The notes under the pieces are model-generated. The model saw nothing but the letters and a program-made list of their open reading frames with translations, had not been told where the DNA came from and ran no database searches. Positions 54,279-62,525 of a stretch of 64,000 bases of DNA are shown here, one piece after another. Each line of letters opens with the position of its first letter. Positions within the stretch are counted from its first letter, which is position 1. The position numbers and the translations under genes are program-made. The stretch comes from Halobacteriovorax sp. DA5 (lineage in GTDB: Bacteria; Bdellovibrionota; Bacteriovoracia; Bacteriovoracales; Bacteriovoracaceae), in the NCBI RefSeq assembly GCF_002903145.1, contig NZ_PPDJ01000003.1, positions 371,308 through 435,307 on the forward strand, read 5' to 3'.

Positions 54279-55488
54279 TACGAATTCTTCTCTTATTAGA
54301 AAGAAGCGACCACGCCCATTGCATAAAGACCATAACCTTATTTCTAAAGTTGATTAAGAAGAAGATATGGACAAGACTCCACGCAAGCCATGCAATTGGA
54401 CCTGCTAGCTTAACACCTTTCCATTCTAGTACAGCTTTGTATTTACCTACTGTCGCCATCGATCCTTTATCAAGGTATTTGAAGGCAAAGCGCTTATTTT
54501 TTAGTAGTTGCTTGGCAAGATGCTTTCCTTGTTGGGCCGCAACTGGTGCAAGAGAGGGAAGTGGGCTACCGTCTAATGACTGGAAGTTAGCTGCATCTCC
54601 TAAAATGAAAATTTCGGGAAAATCTTTTAAACTTAAGTCTTTTTCTACTATTGCACGTCCCATTCTGTCTTGTTCAACACCAAGCTTTGAAATTAACTTT
54701 GTTGCGCGATTTCCTGCTGCCCATATGATATTCTTAGATTCAATTTTCTGGCTTTTAGTTTTTATATAATCGTCACCAATTTCTTCAACGACTTCATCTG
54801 TTAAAACAATCACACCTAGCTTTTCGAGATAGTTCTTAGCCTTTTCTGAAGTTGGATGGCTATAGCTTGAGAGAATATGTTGACCACCTTCAATTAGATA
54901 TATCTTTGTTAGTTTTGGATCGAAGTCGTGATATTCGTTAACAAGAGTTTTATAGGCAACTTCTGCAAATGCCCCCGCAAGCTCTACTCCAGTTGGGCCA
55001 CCACCAATAATAACAATGTTTAACTTCTTTTCTTCTTGATTAAGCTTTATCTCTTCTTTTTCAAATGAGTAAAGGACACGGTCACGAATACTAAGAGCAT
55101 CAGTTAGAGTCTTTAAGCCAGGGGCACTCTTTTCCCAGTCATCATTGCCAAAGTAGAAAGGTTTTGATCCTGTTGCTACAGCTAGGTAGTCGTATTGATA
55201 TTCATCACCACTTTTACATTCTATAACTTTTAGATCTTTATCAATTGAGACAACTTCCTGCATGTGTACTTTGATATTTTTAGCATGAGATAAGATTTCA
55301 CGTATTGGCATTGATATATCTCCTGGAGATAGGGATGCAGATGCTACTTGGTAAAGAAGAGGGTGGAATAAATGATGATTTTTCTTGTCTAGTATCACGA
55401 CTTCAAAAGAATCTTTATTAGCAAGACCTTTTGCCAGGGCAATTCCTGCAAAGCCAGCTCCAATAATGACCACTTTTATTTTCTTCAT
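54268..55488 (-). CDS. ndh: Type II NADH dehydrogenase (NDH-2)
   Basis: 406 residues. Two Rossmann motifs are seen: FAD-binding VVIIGAGFAGIALAKGL (5-21) and NAD(P)H-binding IVIIGGGPTGVELAGAFAE (around 158-176), plus the ILGDAANF segment with the flavin-binding Asp. The C-terminal part (VKLAGPIAWLAWSLVHIFF) is the amphipathic membrane anchor of NDH-2. It passes electrons from NADH to quinone without pumping protons. Divergent from the lysR gene by 88 bases. Confidence 0.9.
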   Translation of the reverse strand: MKKIKVVIIGAGFAGIALAKGLANKDSFEVVILDKKNHHLFHPLLYQVASASLSPGDISMPIREILSHAKNIKVHMQEVVSIDKDLKVIECKSGDEYQYDYLAVATGSKPFYFGNDDWEKSAPGLKTLTDALSIRDRVLYSFEKEEIKLNQEEKKLNIVIIGGGPTGVELAGAFAEVAYKTLVNEYHDFDPKLTKIYLIEGGQHILSSYSHPTSEKAKNYLEKLGVIVLTDEVVEEIGDDYIKTKSQKIESKNIIWAAGNRATKLISKLGVEQDRMGRAIVEKDLSLKDFPEIFILGDAANFQSLDGSPLPSLAPVAAQQGKHLAKQLLKNKRFAFKYLDKGSMATVGKYKAVLEWKGVKLAGPIAWLAWSLVHIFFLINFRNKVMVFMQWAWSLLSNKRRIRIIK

Positions 55489-55557
55489 GATTTCCCCCTT
55501 GTTCTAGTATATTTTAAATTTAATTCAATTTTGCGCTTGAAACAATAAAGCTAATTT

Positions 55558-55572
55558 GAAATAATTTATTTC
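55558..55572. promoter_or_regulatory. Perfect palindrome immediately before lysR
   Basis: GAAATAA, T, TTATTTC: a 7-bp perfect dyad ending 4 bases before the ATG at 55577, where a Shine-Dalgarno sequence would be expected but is absent. It could be the LysR operator blocking its own start, or a translation-limiting hairpin. Confidence 0.45.
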
Positions 55573-55576
55573 TAAT

Positions 55577-56485
55577 ATGGAAATAATAGAAAAGACTACA
55601 TTTGATCGTTTATATGCCCTTCAGGTGGCAACTGTAGTTGCTCGAGAGGGAACATTTGCAAAAGCAGCTAAATTTCTAGGAACATCAGCTTCAAATATAA
55701 CTAAAGAGATTCAGAAATTAGAGAGTTATCTCGGAGTTGTACTATTTAAAAGAACAACTCGATCTTTTGTTCTTACCGAAGAGGGAATGCTCACTCTTGA
55801 GAAGTCTAAAAATCTTTTAGAGGAATTAAATAATCTAGAAGAGCAGTTACATGGAGTTGTTGACTCAGTTAAAGGTGTTATTCGTATTACTGCGCCAACG
55901 ACAATCGGTCAAAGCTTCTTGGCGTCAATTTTTGCTGAATTTCAGCTTCATTATCCATATGTTGAAATTGATTTGATTTTGACAGATAGAGTACTTGACC
56001 CTGTTGAACATAATATCGATTTAAGTATTAGAACGGCATTTCAATTAAAAGATTCAAATCTTTATATGAAAAGAGTTACACAAATCGACCGTGTTATTTG
56101 TGCTTCCCCTTACTATATTGATCATTTTAAAAAGCCAACAAACCTTGAATCTTTAAGCAGGCATAACTGCTTGCTATATCTAAGAGGAGATAGCCCTTTT
56201 ATTTGGAGCTTCAAGAAAGGTCAAAAGATTAGTCATATTCAAGTACAAGGCTCATATAAATCGAATAATTTAATGTCTCTCATAAAGGCTTGTGAGTTAG
56301 GAGTTGGGATTCTCAATGTACCTCGTTACTTAGTAGATGAACAAATACAAAGAGGTGAGTTAATTGAATTATTTAAGAGTTGGGAGCTTCCATCTCATAG
56401 TCTATTTTTCTTAACCTCTAGAAAACCTTCTAGTTCAAAGAAACTAGAAGTATTAGAAGAGTTTTTATCGGAGAGATTGACATAA
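55577..56485 (+). CDS. LysR-family transcription regulator
   Basis: 302 residues. N-terminal winged helix-turn-helix (VVAREGTFAKAAKFLGTSAS, then NITKEIQKLESYLGVVLFKR), followed by the LysR substrate-binding domain (RITAPTTIGQSFLASIFAEF). No Shine-Dalgarno sequence is visible; the ATG at 55577 is the only start giving the whole DNA-binding domain. It is divergent from ndh and begins the operon lysR-mepB-EamA. The stop TAA overlaps the proposed AUA start of mepB. Confidence 0.88.
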   Translation: MEIIEKTTFDRLYALQVATVVAREGTFAKAAKFLGTSASNITKEIQKLESYLGVVLFKRTTRSFVLTEEGMLTLEKSKNLLEELNNLEEQLHGVVDSVKGVIRITAPTTIGQSFLASIFAEFQLHYPYVEIDLILTDRVLDPVEHNIDLSIRTAFQLKDSNLYMKRVTQIDRVICASPYYIDHFKKPTNLESLSRHNCLLYLRGDSPFIWSFKKGQKISHIQVQGSYKSNNLMSLIKACELGVGILNVPRYLVDEQIQRGELIELFKSWELPSHSLFFLTSRKPSSSKKLEVLEEFLSERLT

Positions 56486-56910
56486 AAAAGATAAGTGAAA
56501 AACTTGATTCATATATTATTCATGAGGAAGCGCAGGAATATAATGGTTGTTCATATATATATGAAGGAAAGTACTATATTCAACGATCTTCCAAAGTAAC
56601 ACCTAAGAAAGTTGGCCAATTTGTCACATTGTGGAAGAGAGACGAAAGTGGAAAAACAATACCATACCACTTAAATGACCCTCTCGATTATGTTTTGATT
56701 ATTTGCGATACAGAAAGTGAACAGGGTTACTTCTTATTTCCAAAAGATGCTCTAGTGAAAAAAGGTATTCTCTCTAGTGAATATAAAGAAGGAAAGCGTG
56801 GATTTCGTCTTTACCCCAAATGGGATCAAGCTACTAGTAAACAGGCTATCAGTTCACAAAAATGGCAACTCGATTATTTCTTTAATGGAACTTTTCAAGG
56901 GATTCGTTAG
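56482..56910 (+). CDS. mepB: MepB-family protein, apparently with a non-standard start
   Basis: About 142 residues if translation begins at the ATA at 56482. The MepB family (PF08877) is recognised by VTPKKVGQFVTLWKRD, LFPKDALVKKGILSS, GFRLYPKW and SSQKWQLDYFF. The frame is open from 56434 and the family's N-terminal segment (YNGCSYIYEGKYYIQRSSK) is intact, but no ATG, GTG or TTG occurs before 56629, which would remove 49 residues of it. GGAGAG (56470-56475) lies 6 bases before the ATA, and ATAA overlaps the lysR stop as ATGA often does. The role of MepB is unknown; in Staphylococcus it sits beside a multidrug exporter. Next gene follows by 16 bases. Confidence 0.7.
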   Translation: MKKISEKLDSYIIHEEAQEYNGCSYIYEGKYYIQRSSKVTPKKVGQFVTLWKRDESGKTIPYHLNDPLDYVLIICDTESEQGYFLFPKDALVKKGILSSEYKEGKRGFRLYPKWDQATSKQAISSQKWQLDYFFNGTFQGIR

Positions 56911-56926
56911 AAGCTAGTATAGCCAA

Positions 56927-57772
56927 ATGAAAAGATTAATACTTGTTACAGTTTTATGGGCATTTTCATTTAGTCTAATAGGGCAATATATTGCTGGTAA
57001 GATGGATACCTATCTGGCCATATTTCTAAGACTCCTTTTCGCATTCTTAGTGTTTGTTCCATTTTTAAATTTTAGAAATATTTTTAGAGTAGAATCTCTT
57101 AAGACAATGCTCATTGGAATATTGCAAATCGGAGTGATGTACCTCTTTTATTACAATTCCTTTAAGTATCTATCAGTATCAGAAGTAGCACTTTTTACTA
57201 TTTCAACACCTCTCATTATTTCAATTATTGGAAATATTATTGAGAGACGCTTTATCTTAAGACAGCTCTTCAGTGTTTTCTTAGTTGTTTTTGGTGCGGC
57301 CATCATAAAGTGGAGTGAGATCTCAAATGACTATATTATCGGCTTCTTACTTGTTCAGGGAGCAAATATCTGTTTTGGACTAGGACAGGTTCTTTATCGC
57401 AAGATAATCTCTGAACAAAATCAGATGCAAAAATTTGCACTGTTCTTTTTAGGTGCCCTTATTCCAATCTCATTTGTTTTAATCTCTAGATCAACCTTCG
57501 CAAATCTTTCACAAATTACATCCTTGCAGTGGGGAGTCTTGTTGTGGTTAGGCTTTATTGCATCTGGTGTGTGTTACTATCTTTGGAATACTGGTTCTAA
57601 GCAAGTTTCATACGGAGAACTCGCTGTTATGAATAATGCAGTTATCCCTGCAGCTATACTTGTTAACGTCTTCTTCTGGGGAGCAAAGATTCAATGGACA
57701 TCATTTCTACTCGGTGCTTTCATTATAATTTGTGGTATTTTGATTGAAAATAGGAGAACTCAAGATTGTTAA
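56927..57772 (+). CDS. EamA/DMT-family transporter
   Basis: 281 residues with ten membrane helices in two EamA repeats (first about 1-130, second about 140-275), e.g. YLSVSEVALFTISTPLIISI and VSYGELAVMNNAVIPAAILV. These inner-membrane carriers export amino acids or other metabolites; the substrate is unknown. It is 16 bases after mepB and probably the transported-product gene of the LysR-controlled operon. Confidence 0.85.
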   Translation: MKRLILVTVLWAFSFSLIGQYIAGKMDTYLAIFLRLLFAFLVFVPFLNFRNIFRVESLKTMLIGILQIGVMYLFYYNSFKYLSVSEVALFTISTPLIISIIGNIIERRFILRQLFSVFLVVFGAAIIKWSEISNDYIIGFLLVQGANICFGLGQVLYRKIISEQNQMQKFALFFLGALIPISFVLISRSTFANLSQITSLQWGVLLWLGFIASGVCYYLWNTGSKQVSYGELAVMNNAVIPAAILVNVFFWGAKIQWTSFLLGAFIIICGILIENRRTQDC

Positions 57773-57834
57773 TGTAAGAGTTGTGAATATTATTTAAGTT
57801 TTTTTGTCCTAAACTGAAATGCTAGAATACATGT

Positions 57835-59097
57835 ATGAAAGCAAATAGTATTCGCACAGAAGTCATTGCAGGAATCACAACCTTCTTAACGATGAGTTAT
57901 ATTATTTTTGTTAATCCACTCATCTTATCATCAGATGGCACGGGAATGTCTTTTTCTGCTGTTATGACAGGGACTATCCTGGCCAGTTTCGTTGCAACAC
58001 TTCTTATGGGTCTCATCGCAAAGCTACCTTTTGCCCTTGCTCCTGGAATGGGGCTTAATGCTTTCTTTACTTATACATTAATTCTCGACCAAAAAATTCC
58101 CTGGGAGCAAGCCTTGGGCCTGGTCTTTTGGTCAGGTGTTGTCTTTGTTATCTTGTCAGTGACGCCATTTAGAGAGAAGTTAGTTAAATCGATTCCAAAG
58201 AACTTAAGAATGGCCATGGCCGTTGGGATCGGTATTTTCCTTGCATTCATTGGTCTTAAGAATACCGGCATTATCATTGACCATCCAGTAACACTTGTTC
58301 AAACAGCACCGCTTTCAAGTGAGGGGGGAGCAGTCATCCTTGGCTTTGTTCTTATTATTGCCTTATTTAAGAAGAATATTCCTGGAAGTCTTCTGATAGG
58401 GATATTTTTTACTTGGACACTAGGAGCTCTCTTTGGAAAGTCGACTCTTCCTGAAAACTTCTTTGCAACTCCTGACTTTAGCTACTTTATGCAAGCAGAT
58501 ATCTTGGGGGCCATAAAGATTGCTTATATCCCAAGTATTCTCACTCTTATGATGACTGATCTTTTTGATTCATTATCGACTTTCATTGGAGTTGCAGAGA
58601 CAGCTAATCTTAAAAATGAAAAGGGTGAAATTAAGAATATGAAACAGGCCCTAACTGTTGATGCACTTGCGACTCTCTTTTCTGCGTTCTTTGGAACTTC
58701 TACGACAACAACCTTTGTCGAAAGTTCCGCAGGAGTAAGCGTCGGTGGCCGCACAGGATTAACATCAGTTATTACAGCGATTTGTTTTCTTCCTTTTCTC
58801 TTTCTTGCTCCATTTGCACAGTCCATTCCAAGCTATGCAACGGCTCCAGTTCTTATCTTTGTTGGCATCCTCATGTTTAAGAATATCTCATCAATAAATT
58901 TCGAAAAATTTGAAGAAATGATTCCTGCATTCTTATGTATTGTACTTATTCCACTAAGCTTCTCAATTACAACGGGAATCATGTGGGGATTATTTGTTCA
59001 TACTATTTTATATATTGTTGCTGGTCGTATAAAGGACTTAAGCCTTACAGAATGCTTACTTTCTATTGTTGCCGGTCTATATATAATTTTTCATTGA
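57835..59097 (+). CDS. Purine permease, NCS2/AzgA type
   Basis: 420 residues with about 12-14 membrane helices. MTDLFDSLSTFIGVAE and FFGTSTTTTFVESSAGVSVG are the two half-helix motifs of AzgA/PbuG-type transporters for adenine, guanine or hypoxanthine, driven by proton symport. The exact purine cannot be told. It is followed by thioredoxin 2 after 56 bases. Confidence 0.88.
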   Translation: MKANSIRTEVIAGITTFLTMSYIIFVNPLILSSDGTGMSFSAVMTGTILASFVATLLMGLIAKLPFALAPGMGLNAFFTYTLILDQKIPWEQALGLVFWSGVVFVILSVTPFREKLVKSIPKNLRMAMAVGIGIFLAFIGLKNTGIIIDHPVTLVQTAPLSSEGGAVILGFVLIIALFKKNIPGSLLIGIFFTWTLGALFGKSTLPENFFATPDFSYFMQADILGAIKIAYIPSILTLMMTDLFDSLSTFIGVAETANLKNEKGEIKNMKQALTVDALATLFSAFFGTSTTTTFVESSAGVSVGGRTGLTSVITAICFLPFLFLAPFAQSIPSYATAPVLIFVGILMFKNISSINFEKFEEMIPAFLCIVLIPLSFSITTGIMWGLFVHTILYIVAGRIKDLSLTECLLSIVAGLYIIFH

Positions 59098-59153
59098 TCT
59101 CTATCAAATATTTTTTAAGTTTTTATTGGTATATTAGGATTAAGGAGTGAAAA

Positions 59154-59585
59154 ATGAAAAAAATTATTATCTGTGAATCATGCGGTGCAATTAATCGAAT
59201 TGATAAAACAAAACTTTCGGCTAGTGGTGCTGTATGTGGAAAGTGCTCTAAAGATTTGGACACAAGTGCAAAAGTTCAAAGTATTACCTTTGATAAGTTA
59301 GAAAAGATCATTCAACACTCTGAACTTCCTGTCTTTGTTGACGCTTACGCAGACTGGTGTGGCCCATGTAAAATGTATGGCCCAATTTTCACAGAGTTTG
59401 CTCAAAAGAATTGGCAGTCTGCAGAGTTTTATAAAATTGATACTGAAAAGAATCCAATGATCTCTGTTAAGTATGGAATTCGAGGAATACCAACTACTCT
59501 CATCTTTAAAGGGGCAAAGCTAGAACATTCACAAAGTGGCGTTTTGCAAGTTGGGCAGTTAGATCAAATGCTCTCTATTTTTTAA
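59154..59585 (+). CDS. trxC: Thioredoxin 2
   Basis: 143 residues. An N-terminal zinc finger has cysteines 7, 10, 28 and 31 (CESC and CGKC), and the thioredoxin domain has the active site DWCGPCKM (C69, C72) and the cis-proline loop RGIPTTLIF. This is the TrxC architecture, a cytoplasmic disulphide reductase often induced by oxidants. AAGGAG lies 6 bases before the ATG. Confidence 0.92.
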   Translation: MKKIIICESCGAINRIDKTKLSASGAVCGKCSKDLDTSAKVQSITFDKLEKIIQHSELPVFVDAYADWCGPCKMYGPIFTEFAQKNWQSAEFYKIDTEKNPMISVKYGIRGIPTTLIFKGAKLEHSQSGVLQVGQLDQMLSIF

Positions 59586-59714
59586 TATAACCAACAACTT
59601 TAATAAGTTCCATATTCAGGTACTTTTAACTTGGTTGTTATGCGCTTTCTCAATATGGGTTATGGTTTATTTATCATCTAAATCTAATTAGGTGAATTAT
59701 TGAAGGAGCGTATT

Positions 59715-59750
59715 ATGTTTAACTATTTAGGTACAATCATTATTATATAA
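59715..59750 (+). CDS. 11-residue hydrophobic peptide (micro-ORF)
   Basis: ATG, ten codons and TAA encode MFNYLGTIIII. A perfect AAGGAG ribosome binding site lies 6 bases upstream (59703-59708) and an intrinsic terminator begins 4 bases after the stop, so this is a self-contained unit of about 36 coding bases. The peptide is nearly all hydrophobic. It could be a membrane peptide, a signalling peptide, or the coding part of a small regulatory RNA. An attenuator is less likely because the next gene starts about 130 bases past the terminator. Confidence 0.5.
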   Translation: MFNYLGTIIII

Positions 59751-59754
59751 TTTC

Positions 59755-59785
59755 AAAGCCTCCTTAAGTGGAGGCTTTCTTATTT
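59755..59785 (+). terminator. Intrinsic terminator after the micro-ORF
   Basis: AAAGCCTCC, loop TTAAGT, GGAGGCTTT, then CTTATTTAT: a perfect 9-bp stem with a U-rich tail. Confidence 0.9.
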
Positions 59786-59914
59786 ATACAGATTTTCAAG
59801 CCCTTACGAGAGATAAGTATCGAATAGTCCTGTAAATGTAACTGATTTTTAAGAAGTCATTTGAAGAAGTTCTTCCTTTTTACTAAATTCAGCGAGAATA
59901 AAGAAGGGAAATTC

Positions 59915-60732
59915 ATGAAAATCATAATCTTAAGCCTATTATTATCTCTTGGTGTTAACGCTGAAATGGTGTCGATTAGACAGTATCAAACTCCAGTTAA
60001 AAACCAAAAGACAGAAATACATGTGCATACTTTGCGGTTACGGCCATGCTTGAGGGTGCCATTAAGAAGAGATTTGATATGGAATTCGATATTTCAGAGC
60101 AATTTCAAATCTACTATGGAAAAGAGCACTTTGGAGAATATCCAAATGCTGAGCATGGGTACACTTACGAAATTGCACGTAATTTTCGCAATCAATACTT
60201 CTTTATCGAAGAGGCCCAGCTTCCTTACCAAATGAGTTATTTTGAAAATAATGGCCCTTGCTCGCAATTCGATCCATTTGATGAAAGCGCGCCTTCATAT
60301 TGCTTCTCCCATGCTCCAGTCGATACTAGCTCGCTTAAGAGAGTGAAGGTGGATGGGTTAGAAGTGAAAATGGTCACAAATCTGTGGAGCTCTTGGAAAT
60401 CCAAAACTGATTTATACGAAGATGAGATTAGAAGTGGGAATGGCCTTGTTGCAACAGTTCTCGTTTATTCTCCTCTTTGGGAAAATGCCCATGTGACACT
60501 TCCTGATGAAGTTTTTGCAAAGTGTGAGTCTGGTGAAGTCGCCTGCTATGGCCATGCGATTCACTTTACTGGATACGACAAAGAAAAGAGAATCTTTCAA
60601 TTCAAAAATAGTTGGTCAAGTGAGTGGGGTGATGAAGGCTATGGTTATATGTCTTATGACTATGTCATGAAACATGCAGTTGATCCCATCTCATTTAGAT
60701 GGGACCGTTTTTTGGCCGATATCAGAAAATAA
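59915..60732 (+). pseudogene. Exported papain-like (C1A) cysteine protease with a one-base frameshift
   Basis: The gene starts at the ATG at 59915 behind GAAGGGA with a signal peptide (MKIIILSLLLSLGVNA) and reads MVSIRQYQTPVKNQK up to about 60010, then loses homology. The next frame carries DRNTCAYFAVTAMLEGAIKK, the catalytic-Cys helix, and later YGHAIHFTGYD with the catalytic His and KNSWSSEWGDEGYGYM with the Asn and the papain glycine motif. One added A in the run CCAAAAGAC would join the two into a 272-residue protein. All catalytic residues survive, so the lesion is recent, or the shift is programmed, or it is a sequencing error. Confidence 0.85.
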
Positions 60733-60734
60733 TA

Positions 60735-61712
60735 TCAAATAAGATATTTAAAATTCTGACTCTCAATTGAATTAATACTTTCAAATGTTGTCTGTGCAAT
60801 ATTACTTAATGCCTCATGAGTTAAGAAAGCTTGATGAGAAGTAATTAGAACATTTGGAAAAGTCATTAACCTTGCTAGGTCATCATCTTGAAGTACGTCT
60901 TGAGAGTGATCATCAAAGAATAGATTTTCCTCTTCTTCATATACATCAAGACCTGCAGCTAATATCTTCTTCTCTTTTAGGTTTTTAATAAGGGCCTTCG
61001 TATCGACGAGCCCTCCACGACTTGTATTAATAAGAACGACACCGTCTTGCATTTTAGCAATATTGGCATCATTAATGAGATGGTATGAGCTTTTATTAAG
61101 AGGAATATGAAGTGAGATGATCTTCGATTCTTTTAAAATTTCATCAAATCCAACATACTCAACACCCAGCTTCTCTAACTCAGTGTCTTTTGTTAGGTCA
61201 AACGCTAGAACTCGACATCCAAAACCAAGGGCTATCTTACAAAAGGCTTTCCCAATCTTACCCGTACCAATAACTCCAATCGTTTTCTTATAAAGGTCAA
61301 AACCGACAAGTCCATCGAGATTAAAATTATTCTCTCTAACGCGATTATACGCCTTATGAGTTTTTCTATTTAAAGTTAGAATCATTGCCATCGTATGCTC
61401 TGCAATTGCTTGAGGGGAGTATTCTGGAACTCTTGTAACAGGGATTTTTTTTGATTTAGCGTATTCCAAATCGACGTTATTAAAACCTGCACATCTTAGT
61501 GTGATGAGCTTAATACCAAAATCACTTAGCTGGTCTAGAACTTCTTTACTCACTTTATCATTTGTAAAAATACAAACGACATCATGACCTTTAGCAAGTT
61601 GTGCAGTTTCTGGATTAAGTTGCTCTTTGATGAATGTGACATTGTGTCCATTCGCTTGCTTTAATAAATATTCTTTTTCAAAATTGTGGGTACTGAAAAC
61701 AATTATCTTCAT
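60735..61712 (-). CDS. ldhA: D-lactate dehydrogenase (fermentative type)
   Basis: 325 residues, near the 329 of E. coli LdhA. NAD-binding GVIGTGKIGKAF (about 152-163), substrate-binding R in TLRCAGFNNVD, catalytic E in GLDVYEEEENLF and H in TSHQAFLTHEA are all present, with the LdhA-type acidic stretch FFDDHSQDVLQDDDLARL. Reduces pyruvate to D-lactate with NADH. It converges on the protease pseudogene across 2 bases. Confidence 0.9.
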   Translation of the reverse strand: MKIIVFSTHNFEKEYLLKQANGHNVTFIKEQLNPETAQLAKGHDVVCIFTNDKVSKEVLDQLSDFGIKLITLRCAGFNNVDLEYAKSKKIPVTRVPEYSPQAIAEHTMAMILTLNRKTHKAYNRVRENNFNLDGLVGFDLYKKTIGVIGTGKIGKAFCKIALGFGCRVLAFDLTKDTELEKLGVEYVGFDEILKESKIISLHIPLNKSSYHLINDANIAKMQDGVVLINTSRGGLVDTKALIKNLKEKKILAAGLDVYEEEENLFFDDHSQDVLQDDDLARLMTFPNVLITSHQAFLTHEALSNIAQTTFESINSIESQNFKYLI

Positions 61713-61791
61713 ACTTCCTCTCTTAGGCGGTAATAAATTATATCTAGTATATGATACAAATATTGTTAATATTGTAACTTATAATCTTAAA

Positions 61792-62073
61792 ATGAAGTTC
61801 TTCATGAAACAAATAATGCTAACACTCTTATCTTTACAAACATTTGCGCAAGTACCGGTGATTAGACCAAATAACTCTGTTATTATTGAAGATTTTTGTA
61901 TTTGTAGCGAACAAAAAGATATTCGAGCATCAGCAGGTGAGAGTTGTACTCAAGTATGTCAGAATACTTCTTTTGATATAACAACAATGATTGCTAAAGC
62001 TAGCGTAGGAAAAGATATTTCTACCAACCCTGACTTAAGAGATCTTAACGGTTGGTGTTCTCATGAACTTTAA
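61792..62073 (+). CDS. Small exported cysteine-rich protein
   Basis: 93 residues from the ATG at 61792 (or 89 from 61804). Signal peptide (MKQIMLTLLSLQTFA), then FCICSEQK, CTQVC and a final NGWCSHEL: five cysteines in 70 residues. The protein ends abruptly after a NGWC segment and is followed by a decayed region, so it may itself be a shortened form of a longer exported protein. No family recognised. Confidence 0.55.
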   Translation: MKFFMKQIMLTLLSLQTFAQVPVIRPNNSVIIEDFCICSEQKDIRASAGESCTQVCQNTSFDITTMIAKASVGKDISTNPDLRDLNGWCSHEL

Positions 62074-62097
62074 ATGGGAATTATAGGAACTTAGTTA

Positions 62098-62217
62098 ATG
62101 AAAAAACAAGAATTTAAAATATGGGTGGATGCGGACGCTTGCTATTAACCCACGCGGAGAGCTCTATGAACAGAATATTGGAGAGCGCCTTTCAATGAGA
62201 GATTTCATGCAAGAGCT
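62098..62217 (+). pseudogene. yaiI: Internally deleted yaiI remnant
   Basis: The first frame reads [16 protein letters not shown] and stops at 62146. Starting at 62141 in another frame is [19 protein letters not shown] then RDFMQEL, corresponding to residues about 90-116 of the intact YaiI at 51141. About 75 codons are missing between. The junction CTTGC occurs at both deletion edges in the intact relatives' sequence, consistent with slippage between short direct repeats. Confidence 0.85.
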
Positions 62218-62496
62218 GGCCGAGATGGAGTTGCTATTTCATTTTGTGATGACACAGAAAAGAACCTTTTAAAGGATATTGAGAAAACGATTAAGTATCA
62301 AATTCCTCAAGATAAGGATCACCCATTTCATGGTGTCGCAGGAGCTCCTACACAACCTCAAAATAATCGACGTTCAGAAAAGAAGAAGCAGGCTTCTTCA
62401 AGAAGTGGTGCGAAGTCTAAAGACAACAAAACGAGTAAGTCGAATAATCAGCAAAGAAGTGCGAGACGCAGACGTGCTGCAAGTAAAGCGAAGTAG
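62215..62496 (+). pseudogene. rhlE: rhlE 3' fragment fused to the yaiI remnant
   Basis: Without a gap after the yaiI remnant, the frame reads [20 protein letters not shown], then DIEKTIKYQIPQDKDHPFHG, and ends RSARRRRAASKAK. This is the last 93 codons of an RhlE like the one at 51761 ([30 protein letters not shown]). The helicase core and start are lost, so it cannot be functional. Together with the preceding entry it shows a second yaiI-rhlE pair once stood here. Confidence 0.88.
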
Positions 62497-62525
62497 ATTA
62501 AAATAGGTTAGTGGGATTGCTTCTT

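Noticed and set aside
55577..56485. LysR protein as OxyR for the katG operator
   Set aside because: It lacks the pair of redox cysteines of OxyR in the C-terminal domain and is linked to mepB and a transporter instead.
56434..56500. Programmed frameshift joining lysR to mepB
   Set aside because: No slippery heptamer precedes the lysR stop; independent initiation at AUA explains the layout better.
56629..56910. mepB starting at the TTG at 56629
   Set aside because: That start removes about 49 residues of the conserved domain, including the TPKKVGQF segment, and has no ribosome binding site.
62279..62506. A 75-codon Lys/Arg-rich frame
   Set aside because: It is an out-of-frame reading of the rhlE 3' remnant, whose correct frame matches the intact RhlE tail.
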